This document shows, piece after piece, positions 9,315 to 18,347 of a stretch of 64,000 bases of DNA. How positions within the stretch are numbered: position 1 is the stretch's first letter; the number at the start of each line of letters is the position of its first letter. A model generated the notes under the pieces. It was not told the DNA's origin. It saw only the letters and a list, made by a program, of their open reading frames with translations, and did not search any database. Made by a program: the position numbers and the translations under genes. The DNA comes from Phaeosaccion multiseriatum (lineage: Eukaryota > Ochrophyta, other classes). The stretch lies in the NCBI GenBank assembly GCA_965112735.1, contig CBCOSG010000001.1, positions 62,001 through 126,000 on the forward strand, written 5' to 3'.

Positions 9315-10109
9315 TCAGGAACCCCACCAGTATACACAGACAAATAGAAATAACCACACTACATCTACAAAATGCCAATACCAACTGGCAGCTTCAAAAC
9401 CTAAGTGATGCTGGCGGCTAAAATGCCCCATGGCAAAGCGGAACAGGCAGATTGTAAGAAAAATACTCCCTATAATAACATGGAATCCATGGAAGCCTGT
9501 GCTTAAATAAAATACAGATCCAAAAATTCCATCGGACATAGCAAAGCCTAAATTCATATACTCAAAGGCTTGCAAGGCCGTAAAGATTACAGCCAATCCG
9601 ATACATGTACTTAATCCCCATAAGGCTGATCTTTGGCCTCCAAGAAGAAGACTATGGTGAGACCAAGTTAAAAAAAAACCAGAGGTTAAAAGAATAGCTG
9701 TGTTTAGCAAGGGTACCCCCCAAGGATTTATAACTTCTACACCTACAGGAGGCCAAACCCCGCCGATCTCCACTACTGGAGATAAACTCGAATGAAAGAA
9801 AGCCCAAAAAAAGGCTACGAAAAACATAAGCTCAGAAACAATAAAGAGTACAACACCCATTCGCAGATTTGCTTGAACTGCGGTGGTATGTCGGCCTTCT
9901 AAGCTTCCTTCCCGAACTACGTCTCCCCACCAAGCAAACACACAAAGAAGAAGGCTAAGAACTCCCACTTCAATTAAAAACCATCCACTTTCATACTGGT
10001 GCATGTACATTACCAGCCCAAAAGTCAAATTTAGGCTTCCAAAGGCTGTGGTTAGCGGCCAGGGACTCGGGTCAACTAAATGGAAAGGATGTCGATGATT
10101 TTGTATCAT
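9315..10109 (-). CDS. cox3: Cytochrome c oxidase subunit 3
   Basis: Structural subunit of complex IV, 264 residues with seven membrane helices. It begins MIQNHRHPFHLVDPSPWPLT, contains MFFVAFFWAFFHSSLSP and FQV-type motifs such as GFHGFHVIIGSIFL, and ends FVDVVWLFLFVCVYWWGS, all diagnostic for Cox3. The stop codon is TGA, which supports the standard genetic code. It converges with cox1 across a 52-base spacer. Confidence 0.97.
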   Translation of the reverse strand: MIQNHRHPFHLVDPSPWPLTTAFGSLNLTFGLVMYMHQYESGWFLIEVGVLSLLLCVFAWWGDVVREGSLEGRHTTAVQANLRMGVVLFIVSELMFFVAFFWAFFHSSLSPVVEIGGVWPPVGVEVINPWGVPLLNTAILLTSGFFLTWSHHSLLLGGQRSALWGLSTCIGLAVIFTALQAFEYMNLGFAMSDGIFGSVFYLSTGFHGFHVIIGSIFLTICLFRFAMGHFSRQHHLGFEAASWYWHFVDVVWLFLFVCVYWWGS

Positions 10110-10234
10110 AGATTAAAAAACAGGTAAAAAAGTTTACATAGAATAAAATAAGTTTTAAACTTATAAAAAAATTGTATACAATTTTCAATACAAACTTATT
10201 AGGTTTTTGGCTATTTTCTTCGAAAGTTTTAGGT

Positions 10235-10642
10235 CTAAAGATCACGTCGACGCCTCTTACGGCGAATTTGCTTTTTAGTTCGGCAACCATTATGAGGATA
10301 ATTAGTTTTTTCCCAGCCCACCTCAAAGGTTTTAGTCTTTTTTCCTTTTCGCAAAAGTTGTAACACTTTCTTACGACTTTTATTAAAACCCTCTACATGA
10401 AGACGTAGTTTACAAACCTTTCTTTGTTGTAAGATTTGTAAAAAATGTTTGGTATGTATTTCACTGGCATATGAAGTCCTTCGGGTAGCTTTGGTAAAGC
10501 CTACACATCCATTGGAGGTGGCACAAACAAGAGATTTTGATTTGTTATAAAAGGTGAATAGAGTATTACGACGACCTAAGCTGAGGTGAAGGATACCTGC
10601 TTCAGTAAAGATTTTTGTAGGAGTTTGCATCAAAAGGCTCAA
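10235..10642 (-). CDS. rps11: Small-subunit ribosomal protein S11
   Basis: Mitochondrial uS11 of the small-subunit platform, 135 residues. The family pattern of a beta-rich core is seen in GILHLSLGRRNTLFTFYNKS, followed by CVGFTKATRRTSYASEIHTK, LRLHVEGFNKSRKKVLQLL and the basic C-terminus NGCRTKKQIRRKRRRRDL, matching the bacterial end HNGCRPPKKRRV. Its ATG overlaps the end of rps13 by four bases, indicating cotranscription as in the bacterial alpha operon order rps13-rps11. Confidence 0.93.
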   Translation of the reverse strand: MSLLMQTPTKIFTEAGILHLSLGRRNTLFTFYNKSKSLVCATSNGCVGFTKATRRTSYASEIHTKHFLQILQQRKVCKLRLHVEGFNKSRKKVLQLLRKGKKTKTFEVGWEKTNYPHNGCRTKKQIRRKRRRRDL

Positions 10643-10995
10643 GTCTTCGATTTATGACTTTTTGCTGTTCTAGCGTTGGCGTGAGTTCTTTGACCTCGTG
10701 TTGGCAGAGACTGCCCGTGACGTATTCCTCTATAGCAACGAATTTCTTTTAAACTTGTAAGTTTCTCAAATCTTTGCTGACGTAAAAAACTATTAGTTTT
10801 CCAAAATACAATCTTCATCATATGTTGAAGTTTGGTTTGATGTAGCGGACTAAGAAAAGTGCAAAAGGTAGTAGGCTTCATACCTAAATATTTACCTATT
10901 AAGTCCGCTCTAAATTTTCCCAAACCGTAAACCTGAGTGAGAGCCTGGCGAAAATTGAGAGAAGGTTCGGCGTAGATTCCCCATAGGTAAAGCAT
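10639..10995 (-). CDS. rps13: Small-subunit ribosomal protein S13
   Basis: Mitochondrial uS13 of the subunit head, 118 residues. The helix-two-turn-helix region ALTQVYGLGKFRADLIGKYL and the C-terminal RCYRGIRHGQSLPTRGQRTH followed by ANARTAK are unmistakable S13 signatures. It is the promoter-proximal gene of the minus-strand pair rps13-rps11 and is divergent from rpl16. Confidence 0.95.
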   Translation of the reverse strand: MLYLWGIYAEPSLNFRQALTQVYGLGKFRADLIGKYLGMKPTTFCTFLSPLHQTKLQHMMKIVFWKTNSFLRQQRFEKLTSLKEIRCYRGIRHGQSLPTRGQRTHANARTAKSHKSKT

Positions 10996-11043
10996 AAAGA
11001 ATTAATTTTTACTATTTTGACTTTGTCTTTGTATAAAAGTTCT

Positions 11044-11427
11044 ATGTATTCTACCAAATTTCTTAAACCCCACAAGCCTAAACTTCCTTCTCTTTCTATC
11101 TTTCGAGGGCAAAAAGGAAGATTTGCACTACAATCTTTAAGCACGGGAACAATTAGTACCAGACAGATGGAAGCTTGCAGACAAAATATAAATCGGCGCT
11201 TGAGACGTAAAGGGCAAATTGTGATTCATGGTTTCGCCGATCGTGGGCGAAGCCAAAAACCTTGTGAAGTTCGTATGGGTAAGGGTAAAGGAAAAATAGA
11301 TCATTATGAAATGATGGTGTCTCCCGGAAAACTTATCCTTGAAATTGTGGGAATTTCTGAAAATTTAAGCCGGTATGCTCTTCAAGGAGGAGCTACTAAG
11401 CTTGGGGTTGCCACCAAAATTGTTTAA
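11044..11427 (+). CDS. rpl16: Large-subunit ribosomal protein L16
   Basis: Mitochondrial uL16, near the peptidyl-transferase centre and the A-site tRNA elbow. The 127-residue product begins MYSTKFLKPHKPKLPSL. It has the L16 core LSTGTISTRQMEACRQNINR, then RRKGQIVIHGF and EVRMGKGKGKIDHYEMMVSP. The ATG at 11044 is preferred. TTG codons upstream at 11017 would extend it, but the family starts at the RTKFRKPHRG-like stretch. It is divergent from rps13 with a 48-base spacer and followed by an ORF three bases later. Confidence 0.94.
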   Translation: MYSTKFLKPHKPKLPSLSIFRGQKGRFALQSLSTGTISTRQMEACRQNINRRLRRKGQIVIHGFADRGRSQKPCEVRMGKGKGKIDHYEMMVSPGKLILEIVGISENLSRYALQGGATKLGVATKIV

Positions 11428-11430
11428 TCC

Positions 11431-12042
11431 ATGAAAAAACATTCTACCTATTTTGATTTCTCTCAGATGAAAGAAAACCATCAGTGCGGCCAATCTTTGA
11501 TTTTTTATCCTCTTCCTAGTAAAAATTTGGATCTTGGATGGGTAAACAAAGTTTTGTTCGGTGCGAAATTCTTAGGACGTGGAAAATTTTGGGTGTACAC
11601 TTTTCTTTCTAATCCATTATTTTATTTTGGACATACTTCTTGTGTCAGTCTATCTGAAATTTGTAAGGATAGCCGCCAAAATACAAATTTTTTTGGGTAT
11701 AGATCAAAAGTAAAAAGTGAAAAAGATTTCTCTTGGGACTATTATATTTACCAAGGACGACTTCTTTATTTTTGTACTATGAAAAAAAAGAAAAAATATT
11801 ATTTTCAGCCTGATTTAGAAGTGAGATTATGCTCCTCTATTTTTCGAAAAGAAAAACTTTGGAGGTATGGAGCCATCAATACAAATTTACATGTTTTAGG
11901 TGTAAAAAAAAGGAAGTCTAAGACCAAGCTTAGTATGTTTACCAAAGTCAAAGTTCGGGGAATTCACAACAATTATCGATTTTTGCCTGGTAATTCGAGG
12001 TTCAAAGTTGTATTGGGTTTAAAACAATTTTCGAAGCTATAA
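11431..12042 (+). CDS. Unassigned basic ORF (203 aa) downstream of rpl16
   Basis: Not recognised. It starts 3 bases after the rpl16 stop, so it is probably cotranscribed. The product is hydrophilic, Lys-rich and aromatic-rich, with a very basic segment VKKRKSKTKLSMFTKVKVRG near the C-terminus and no membrane helix. Position among ribosomal-protein genes and composition suggest a fast-evolving ribosomal protein, but no family motif is visible to me. A low-complexity Lys run (TMKKKKKYYF) lies near the middle. The right-arm copy is frameshifted at that homopolymer, which itself supports this arm's uninterrupted frame. Confidence 0.6.
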   Translation: MKKHSTYFDFSQMKENHQCGQSLIFYPLPSKNLDLGWVNKVLFGAKFLGRGKFWVYTFLSNPLFYFGHTSCVSLSEICKDSRQNTNFFGYRSKVKSEKDFSWDYYIYQGRLLYFCTMKKKKKYYFQPDLEVRLCSSIFRKEKLWRYGAINTNLHVLGVKKRKSKTKLSMFTKVKVRGIHNNYRFLPGNSRFKVVLGLKQFSKL

Positions 12043-12160
12043 ATAGTACTAAAACTTAAATAGGGTTAGTACGGAAGAAACTTAGGTCTTTTTAACTTTA
12101 TATGCAGTAACGAAAGTCGACTTTTCAAAGTTTTTTATTGATATAGTTTACTATTTTAAT

Positions 12161-12637
12161 ATGAAAAAAGAATCGATGGAATTAGTTCTTCGTATCCACA
12201 AAATATTGCAACAACAAAATTCCTTCGCTTTTTATCAACCTTGGGTAGGGGTACAAAGACATTGTTTAGTCGAACTAAAAAATCGGGGCTTAGAGTATTA
12301 TCGCACTAAGGACGAGTTAGATCTGAAAATTCCTGGACTGAATCTAGTTATCTATGGAAAAAAGGAGCAAAGTTTCGAAGTGTTTTTAACCAAACTTCAA
12401 AGCCTTTCAACTGCGAAGGGCTTTGTCCTTCTCGGAATTCACCAAAAAGGAAATATTTACTCCCCTCATATACTGAAATACCTTCCGGTAGAAAAGAGGA
12501 TTTTTTTCAAAGACTTACAAAAGCTTAATTTAATAATAGGACGAAATTTTCGGCTTTTTGAAGTGAAACCTTTTTTTTATTTTTCTCATTCGTGGAGATC
12601 TTCAATCAATCTTTTTTTATTGAGTAAAGCTTGTTAG
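12161..12637 (+). CDS. Unassigned ORF (158 aa), possible divergent L10-like protein
   Basis: Not firmly recognised. The product has an amphipathic N-terminal helix (MELVLRIHKILQQQNSFAFY), then HCLVELKNRGLEYYRTKDEL and alternating hydrophobic strands (LNLVIYGKKEQSFEVFLTKL, GFVLLGIHQKGNIYSPHILK). This layout resembles a divergent large-subunit protein L10 (short helix, basic loop, beta-alpha domain), but that is a guess with low confidence. The 3' end overlaps a tRNA-Met-like fragment (12633-12650), so the last codons may be acquired. The right-arm copy is shortened by a 1-base poly-T difference. Confidence 0.5.
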   Translation: MKKESMELVLRIHKILQQQNSFAFYQPWVGVQRHCLVELKNRGLEYYRTKDELDLKIPGLNLVIYGKKEQSFEVFLTKLQSLSTAKGFVLLGIHQKGNIYSPHILKYLPVEKRIFFKDLQKLNLIIGRNFRLFEVKPFFYFSHSWRSSINLFLLSKAC

Positions 12638-12650
12638 GCTCACGACTCGA
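12633..12650 (+). repeat. tRNA-Met anticodon-arm fragment at the end of orf158
   Basis: AGCTTGTTAGGCTCACGA matches the D-stem/anticodon-arm stretch AGCTTGTTAGGCTCATGA of trnM at 31909-31982 with one change. It is too short to be a tRNA. Chance similarity is possible, but three other copies of this same tRNA segment lie in the window. Confidence 0.4.
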
Positions 12651-12705
12651 TCAAATAAGCTTTTGCGCCTGAAATTAAAACTTTAACAAATTTTAGCTGT
12701 TCAAA

Positions 12706-13008
12706 CTAACCCCGTAGAAGATAAGCTTTTCGAATGCTAATGTGGCCCCGAACACGGTAATAGGCCACGAGAATTCCTAGACCAAGGGCTGATTCCCCTG
12801 TGGAAACCGCAATGATAAAAAGAGAGAAAACTTGACCTAGGCTATCATCAAGACTGGCGGAGAATAAAATAAAATTAAGATTTACACAAAGTAAAATCAT
12901 CTCAATACACATAAGAAGAATAAGAATGTTAGTGCGATTCACTAAAATTCCCAAAAGACCCAAACTAAAGAGTAAAGTACTTAAAACAAATACGGGGGAA
13001 ATCCACAC
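12706..13008 (-). CDS. nad4L: NADH dehydrogenase subunit 4L
   Basis: Small membrane subunit of complex I (NuoK family), 100 residues with three helices. The core [20 protein letters not shown] carries the conserved channel Glu, and a second Glu lies in [17 protein letters not shown]. No ATG lies upstream of the conserved part. The best start is GTG at 13008 ([10 protein letters not shown]). It is the only minus-strand gene between rps13 and the fold, and is divergent from nad7. Confidence 0.93.
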   Translation of the reverse strand: MWISPVFVLSTLLFSLGLLGILVNRTNILILLMCIEMILLCVNLNFILFSASLDDSLGQVFSLFIIAVSTGESALGLGILVAYYRVRGHISIRKAYLLRG

Positions 13009-13060
13009 GTTAACTAATAAAATACAAAAGTCTTATAAAAAACTCGATTTCCAAAAAAGT

Positions 13061-14257
13061 ATGAATTTAAAAAAAAGTGAGCTAGGACGTAAAGTAATGA
13101 ACTTTAGCATTAATTTTGGGCCCCAGCACCCGGCTGCCCACGGAGTACTTCGTTTAGTTTTAGAGCTGAAAGGAGAAAGCCTTCAGCACGCTGATCCTCA
13201 TATTGGGCTCCTTCACCGAGGCACAGAAAAGCTTATTGAGTATAAAACTTATCTGCAAGCTTTGCCTTATTTGGATCGTCTGGATTATGTTTCGATGATG
13301 TGCCAAGAGCATACCTATTCTTTAGCCGTAGAAAACTTATTTCATACGCAGGTTCCTTCTAGGGCTCAGTATATCCGAGTTCTATTTGGAGAAATTACCC
13401 GTATTCTTAATCATCTTTTGGCCGTAGGCTGTCACGCAATGGATGTAGGGGCAATGACCCCTTTTCTTTGGGGATTCGAAGAACGAGAAAAACTTATGGA
13501 ATTTTATGATCGGGTTTGCGGAGCCCGTATGCATGCAGCTTACGTTCGGCCCGGAGGCGTAAGCCAAGACCTACCTCAAGGACTTTTAGATGACATCTAT
13601 GTTTTTGCTCAGCAGTTCAGTCTTCGTATCGATGAGATGGAGGAAATGTTGACCACGAACCGGATTTGGAAACAACGTTTAGTGAACGTAGGACGAATCT
13701 CCGCTCAAGAAGCGGAAACTTGGGGATACTCGGGAGTTATGCTTCGAGGATGTGGGGTCGATTGGGATTTACGTAAGACTCAACCTTATGAGGTTTACAA
13801 TGACTTAAGTTTTGAAGTTCCGCTAGGAAAAAACGGTGACTGTTATGACCGGTACCTTTTACGTATGGAAGAAATGCGTCAGAGCTTAAGTCTTATTTAT
13901 CAGTGCTTAAATAGATTGCCTGCTGGACCGGTAAAGACCCAAGATGGAAAAATGAATCTTCCTAGCCGTGCTGATTTAAAGCATTCTATGGAGGCGGTTA
14001 TTCACCATTTTAAACTATGTACAGAGGGTTTTGAAGTGCCTTTAGGTCAAACTTATACGGCTACTGAAGCCCCTAAAGGCGAATTTGGTGTCTATTTGAT
14101 TTCAGATGGAAGTAGTAAGCCTTACCGCTGCAAAATCAAGGCACCAGGGTTTGCTCATCTGCAAAGTTTGGATTTTATGTGCAAAAATCATATGATTGCA
14201 GACGTGGTTACAGTAATCGGTACTCAGGATATTGTATTTGGTGAGATTGATCGATAA
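13061..14257 (+). CDS. nad7: NADH dehydrogenase subunit 7 (49-kDa subunit)
   Basis: Peripheral-arm subunit of complex I (NuoD family) contributing to the quinone-binding pocket. About 398 residues. It shows [20 protein letters not shown], with the quinone-site His, [20 protein letters not shown] and the C-terminus [18 protein letters not shown]. The ATG at 13061 (MNLKKSELG) or 13097 (MNFSINFGP) is the likely start. The frame is open back into nad4L, but that stretch is not Nad7-like. Identical in both arms. Confidence 0.95.
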   Translation: MNLKKSELGRKVMNFSINFGPQHPAAHGVLRLVLELKGESLQHADPHIGLLHRGTEKLIEYKTYLQALPYLDRLDYVSMMCQEHTYSLAVENLFHTQVPSRAQYIRVLFGEITRILNHLLAVGCHAMDVGAMTPFLWGFEEREKLMEFYDRVCGARMHAAYVRPGGVSQDLPQGLLDDIYVFAQQFSLRIDEMEEMLTTNRIWKQRLVNVGRISAQEAETWGYSGVMLRGCGVDWDLRKTQPYEVYNDLSFEVPLGKNGDCYDRYLLRMEEMRQSLSLIYQCLNRLPAGPVKTQDGKMNLPSRADLKHSMEAVIHHFKLCTEGFEVPLGQTYTATEAPKGEFGVYLISDGSSKPYRCKIKAPGFAHLQSLDFMCKNHMIADVVTVIGTQDIVFGEIDR

Positions 14258-14272
14258 AAAACTAGAATTCCT

Positions 14273-15118
14273 ATGATAAAATCGAAGTGGAACACATCTG
14301 GTGGAAGACAATGGCGACCTGCGCATGTCCTTCCCTTGTCAAAACAAAAAAGTATTAAAGGCTTGTCTAAAGGTGTTCACGCTTCAACAGGACGAAATCA
14401 TCAAGGAAGAGTCTGTAATTGGCACCGAGGAGGAGGACATAAAAGGAAGCTCCGATCTTTAAGTTTCATAAGTCGAGGTATAGGCTTATGTTTGGATCGG
14501 GAGCATCTACCGAGACATTCTTCTTTTGGGCATCGGGTTTTTATACCGGACTTGAATGAAGGCCACACCAAGATAAGTAAAGGGTGCTCTCATACCTATA
14601 TCCTCGGAGTAGAAGGTCTATCTCAGGGACACTCTATCTATGGGCCAAATTTAGGAGAAACTCAAATGGGGAATCATTTTCCCCTTTATCAAATTCCTCA
14701 GGGATTTAGTATACACAATTTGTGTGTCCGTACTGGTAAACCAAGTCAATATCTTAAGGCAGCTGGAGCTTACGGACTGTTGATACAGAAAAACGCAAAA
14801 CAAACCCTAGTGAAACTCAAATCTGGAAAATATGAAGTATTTTCTTCGGTTAAAGCTTCTGCCTCCTTAGGAAAAGTAGGAAATCAGACCTGGTTTTTGA
14901 GAGTGTTAGGGAAAGCAGGACGAAACCGGTATGTAGGCATACGTCCTACGGTGCGGGGTGTAGCTATGAATCCTGTAGATCATCCCCATGGGGGTGGAGA
15001 AGGAAAGACTTCAGGAGGGCGACCCTCTGTAACTCCTTGGGGGAAACCTACCAAAGGTCAGCCTACCCTAAGCCGACAAAAAAAGCGTAATAGGAAGTTA
15101 CATATTTACAATGAGTAA
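14273..15118 (+). CDS. rpl2: Large-subunit ribosomal protein L2
   Basis: Mitochondrial uL2, required for subunit association and peptidyl transfer. The 281-residue product carries NHQGRVCNWHRGGGHKRKLR in the N-terminal domain and the diagnostic GVAMNPVDHPHGGGEGKTSG followed by GRPSVTPWGKPTKG near the C-terminus. It starts 15 bases after nad7 and overlaps rps19 by eight bases, an S10-operon-like order. In the right arm one G is missing in the GGGGG run of the TPWGK codons, which truncates that copy. Confidence 0.96.
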   Translation: MIKSKWNTSGGRQWRPAHVLPLSKQKSIKGLSKGVHASTGRNHQGRVCNWHRGGGHKRKLRSLSFISRGIGLCLDREHLPRHSSFGHRVFIPDLNEGHTKISKGCSHTYILGVEGLSQGHSIYGPNLGETQMGNHFPLYQIPQGFSIHNLCVRTGKPSQYLKAAGAYGLLIQKNAKQTLVKLKSGKYEVFSSVKASASLGKVGNQTWFLRVLGKAGRNRYVGIRPTVRGVAMNPVDHPHGGGEGKTSGGRPSVTPWGKPTKGQPTLSRQKKRNRKLHIYNE

Positions 15119-15383
15119 GAGATCAAAATGGAAATTACCTTACGTAGACTTTAATATTTTGCGGCGTTTACCCTTATATAAAACCCAAGAAAAAATTTCT
15201 ACTACTTCACGCTCATCCACAGTTCTTCCTAATTTCGTACATAAAATGTTTCTTATATATAACGGGAAAAAGTTTCAACGTCTTAAGATCGAGGCAAAAA
15301 TGATTGGCCATAAGCTAGGGGAATTTTCGGTAACTCGGGCAAAGTATGAGTTTAAAAAAAAAAGAAAGAAGTCTAAAAAGTAA
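15111..15383 (+). CDS. rps19: Small-subunit ribosomal protein S19
   Basis: Mitochondrial uS19, 90 residues. It begins MSKRSKWKLPYVDFNILRRL and contains the S19 pattern TTSRSSTVLPNFVHKMFLIY with GHKLGEFSVTR (bacterial form GHKLGEFAPTR). The start overlaps the end of rpl2 by eight bases. The C-terminal poly-Lys tail is an extension. Confidence 0.95.
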   Translation: MSKRSKWKLPYVDFNILRRLPLYKTQEKISTTSRSSTVLPNFVHKMFLIYNGKKFQRLKIEAKMIGHKLGEFSVTRAKYEFKKKRKKSKK

Positions 15384-15438
15384 AAAAAACTGTCTGTGCA
15401 TGTTTAAAAACCCATATCTGTAAAAAATCAAGTTTTTT

Positions 15439-16560
15439 ATGTTATCTACGATGTCATCTTCGCGGCCTCCCTGTACCTGGAGTTCAGCCTCCTCATCTTT
15501 AGCTTACGAAGATACTCAAATTCAAACTGCACTTCAGGCTCTGATAGCGGACCGGCATTTTTGTCTTCAAACTTCAGATCTTCGTCGACAGGGAAATCAA
15601 CTTTATTGGAAAGCCCACGTTATCATATGGTTTACTAGAGCAAATTGGCAAAAAAAACGAGTGAAGACTTGGGTCTTCAATTCCGGTCGAAGACGAGTCC
15701 TGAAGGATACTTTTTCTGACAACAAATATTTTCGATTCCCGCCAATGGCTGGACTTAGTAAAATTGATTACACTCAGTGGGTCAGCCCTCAGTGCAAATC
15801 TATTACCCAGTATTGGCGTTTAATTCGTCGACGGGCGATGTATACCTCATCTTATGTGTATAGACGAACGGTCAATGTTCAGCAGGGGATTCTTCCTGCT
15901 TTCGGTGCTAATCTTTTGCCTCTTTTAGCAGAGTATGCTAAAACAAAATACGTAACTTTACGTCTTTCTTATTCCTGTTTGCCTCTCCGAAGGGGTGGTC
16001 AAGGGGGGCGGAAACGCTTTCCCTACTACAAACGTGCCTCTTTTTTTCGATCCAGTATTCAAGTTTTTTCTTTTTTGTTTCGTGCGCCGGGGAAGCCTTC
16101 GCTTCTTTCTCATTTTATTAAGCATCAAGTTCAGACGAACTATCGAGACCGCAGAAAAATGAAATGGTTTCTAAATTTCCTTACAGAAATTCTAAATTTT
16201 TATTGGGAAAAGTCTTCTCGATTGGTAGCGGGTTTATGTATACAGATCAACGGACGTTTAAATCGACGTGATCGTAAGTTTAACTTAAAAAGGGTTTATT
16301 CAGTGGGCAAGTTGGGACTTACAAGTACTCGAGCTAATATACTTTATGACAATAGTATAGCCTTTACCAAAAATGGTCAAGTAGAAGTGAGAGTATGGAT
16401 TAACTACGTCTCTCGGACAACGCCGCGTTTTTCTTTCTCAGGTTTTGAAAAATCAGTTTGGAAACCTAAGAAGGATACTACTCGTATGCATAAGTATTCC
16501 CAGTGGAGAGAAAAAATGCCAAAGTCGAGAAGTCAAAATAGGTGGGTATCCCGAAAATAG
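15439..16560 (+). CDS. rps3: Small-subunit ribosomal protein S3
   Basis: Mitochondrial uS3 at the mRNA entry channel, 373 residues. The C-terminal domain is recognisable: LCIQINGRLNRRDRKFNLKR, then LTSTRANILYDNSIAFTKNG and QVEVRVWINY correspond to the bacterial stretch ending GVIGVKVWI. The N-terminal half is divergent and includes a Ser-rich leader. Position directly after rps19 is the conserved S10-cluster order. The first ATG is at 15439, with a second at 15451. The right-arm copy is split by indels into three pieces. Confidence 0.85.
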   Translation: MLSTMSSSRPPCTWSSASSSLAYEDTQIQTALQALIADRHFCLQTSDLRRQGNQLYWKAHVIIWFTRANWQKKRVKTWVFNSGRRRVLKDTFSDNKYFRFPPMAGLSKIDYTQWVSPQCKSITQYWRLIRRRAMYTSSYVYRRTVNVQQGILPAFGANLLPLLAEYAKTKYVTLRLSYSCLPLRRGGQGGRKRFPYYKRASFFRSSIQVFSFLFRAPGKPSLLSHFIKHQVQTNYRDRRKMKWFLNFLTEILNFYWEKSSRLVAGLCIQINGRLNRRDRKFNLKRVYSVGKLGLTSTRANILYDNSIAFTKNGQVEVRVWINYVSRTTPRFSFSGFEKSVWKPKKDTTRMHKYSQWREKMPKSRSQNRWVSRK

Positions 16561-16578
16561 AGAAAATCTTTTACTTTG

Positions 16579-17313
16579 ATGCGACTAGCAGACACCTCGG
16601 TAAAAAATATGGAAGTATGTAGAGCTTTCCTTCATTGGAAAATGTATCTTAGTTTTTATGCGTCCAAAGGAAATTGGGCAAAAACCTTCTTATACGGTCG
16701 TCGAAATGCTTTATGGGTGCTAAATTTAAAACATAGTTTAGATCGACTCTCTCATCATTTTAGCTTCATAGACCATATTCTTCGAGCAAGAGGCCGCATC
16801 CTTTTTGTAGAATGCCCTTCAGGCTTTGAAAATTATTGGGAACGTTTAGTATCCTTATACGGCCACGACTACGTAGACAAAGATACTTGGTTACATGGAA
16901 GCATTAATGCTCATTTTTCGGCCCGTTCCCATACTTATTCTTTAGTAGTTCTGCATGACGCCGACCCGGATTTAGGCATTCTTCAAGAATGTTTGAAAGC
17001 AGATATCCCTTTACTCCAATTTATGGATATTCGACAGGAAAGTTTAGGTGTTGATTATTCAATCCCTTATACTTTTAGCACAGGTCCTCAAGTTTGCTGG
17101 TACATTGAAGCTTGGCGGTCTTTACTTATACGAAAGAAAAGAGAAAAAAATTGGCGAAGATCTGCCATTTATTCTTTCTTTCAGTGGAAAACAAATACCC
17201 CCCAAAGAAGAGGGGCCCGAAAACTTCTTTCCCCAAGAGCTTATCCTTCTTTATCTAGTGCTAAAATAAAACTAGTAAAAATACTAATCAGGAGAGAAAA
17301 AAAAAATAAGTGA
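16579..17313 (+). CDS. rps2: Small-subunit ribosomal protein S2
   Basis: Mitochondrial uS2, 244 residues. The central region ILFVECPSGFENYWERLVSL and WLHGSINAHFSARSHTYSLV leads to VVLHDADPDLGILQECLKAD and LLQFMDIRQESLGVDYSIPY, matching the bacterial DPDHHAIAECLKANIP...VDYPIPGN pattern. Start is the ATG at 16579, and the TTG just before it is unnecessary. The stop is TGA. The lysine-rich C-terminal tail differs between arms because of two compensating homopolymer indels, so residues about 192-222 are uncertain. Confidence 0.85.
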   Translation: MRLADTSVKNMEVCRAFLHWKMYLSFYASKGNWAKTFLYGRRNALWVLNLKHSLDRLSHHFSFIDHILRARGRILFVECPSGFENYWERLVSLYGHDYVDKDTWLHGSINAHFSARSHTYSLVVLHDADPDLGILQECLKADIPLLQFMDIRQESLGVDYSIPYTFSTGPQVCWYIEAWRSLLIRKKREKNWRRSAIYSFFQWKTNTPQRRGARKLLSPRAYPSLSSAKIKLVKILIRREKKNK

Positions 17314-17461
17314 AGATAAAACAAAAATTGATGAAGACTCCGAAAAAGGGACTGAAGACCAAAAACTTTTCCTGCCTTTGGCTTAAACTAAATACCTTCA
17401 CAATTTTTCTTCCTATTCCTACTATTAATCTTTTGAATTCGCAAAACTTTTTTTAACCTTT

Positions 17462-18196
17462 ATGAAATACCAATCTCGACCTTTATACAAGCAAATGTTA
17501 CGCTTACGTACTCTTTTTGGTTCAGATACCAAAATTCTACAAAAAAAAACTTGGAGAGATTGGCGCCAACCCTGGAAACCCCGAAAACCAAGACATCGAT
17601 TTTTTCAGTGTGCCTCTTTAAAATTGTCTTTCTCTGCCTACAAATTTAAAAAGGCACAGTATCGAGAAAGATTACATCTCAAACAAAATTTAGGTTTTTT
17701 TTATGGAGGTCTGTCTCATGCTTGGATGAAAAAAGCCATGAGTTCCTTGAAAATTTATGGTTTAGAAAATGCCACTCAAGCTTGTTTGTACCGTTGGGGT
17801 TTAGGCCGCCAATGCCGGAGCATTCAAGGATGGATTCGTCACAAGAAAGTGACCAATCTGGGATTTGACTTTCCTGTCTATTATGCTCGGAAGGCAACTC
17901 ATAAAACTTCTACAGCATTAGGGCAGGTCATACAAATTGAGGGAAGAGCTTATCAAGTCTACTTGTGTACCTCTAAAGAAGCAAAGCACATAGAAATTTT
18001 AACCTGGTTGATGCCGTCAAAAACTTATCCTTTGGCTTATCGATTGGGGAATAGTAAACAAAATGAAGAAATTACCAAACCTCAGTTTTCTCTCTATTAC
18101 CGACATCTCCATTTGTGTGATGATCGTCTTCATGTAGTCTATCCCTTTCCTGTAGATTTTCACAAGTTAAAGAAATTCTATCGACACTTACACTAG
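17462..18196 (+). CDS. rps4: Small-subunit ribosomal protein S4
   Basis: Mitochondrial uS4, an early assembly protein of the small subunit, 244 residues. Recognised from RERLHLKQNLGFFYGGLSHA, then LENATQACLYRWGLGRQCRS followed by IQGWIRHKKVTNLGFDFPVY, the S4 RNA-binding domain (bacterial LESRLDNVVYRMGFAxTRxEARQLVSHGHI). The loops are divergent. A 148-base spacer with no recognised gene precedes it. Identical in both arms. Confidence 0.85.
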   Translation: MKYQSRPLYKQMLRLRTLFGSDTKILQKKTWRDWRQPWKPRKPRHRFFQCASLKLSFSAYKFKKAQYRERLHLKQNLGFFYGGLSHAWMKKAMSSLKIYGLENATQACLYRWGLGRQCRSIQGWIRHKKVTNLGFDFPVYYARKATHKTSTALGQVIQIEGRAYQVYLCTSKEAKHIEILTWLMPSKTYPLAYRLGNSKQNEEITKPQFSLYYRHLHLCDDRLHVVYPFPVDFHKLKKFYRHLH

Positions 18197-18229
18197 ATAA
18201 AATTTATAATAGAATTTGCCTGCCACTAA

Positions 18230-18300
18230 GCGGCTATAGATTAATGGTAAATCCTCTGCCTTCCAAGCAGGAGCTAGGAGTTCAAATCTCCTTGGCCGCA
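18230..18300 (+). tRNA. trnG(ucc): tRNA-Gly(UCC)
   Basis: Acceptor GCGGCTA/TGGCCGC, anticodon stem TCTGC/GCAGG around loop CTTCCAA (anticodon TCC), T-arm and discriminator A. The D-arm is short. Confidence 0.92.
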
Positions 18301-18347
18301 ATGAAAATAAGCTAGTCTTGGTGTTAAAAACTATAAAAAATTAAAAC

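Noticed and set aside
12926-13060. N-terminal extension of nad7 reaching into nad4L
   Set aside because: The extra residues are not Nad7-like and overlap nad4L on the other strand. The ATG at 13061 fits the family start.
17314-17461. Open frame starting near 17333 upstream of rps4
   Set aside because: It continues into rps4 in a different frame and shows no conserved motif. Treated as spacer.
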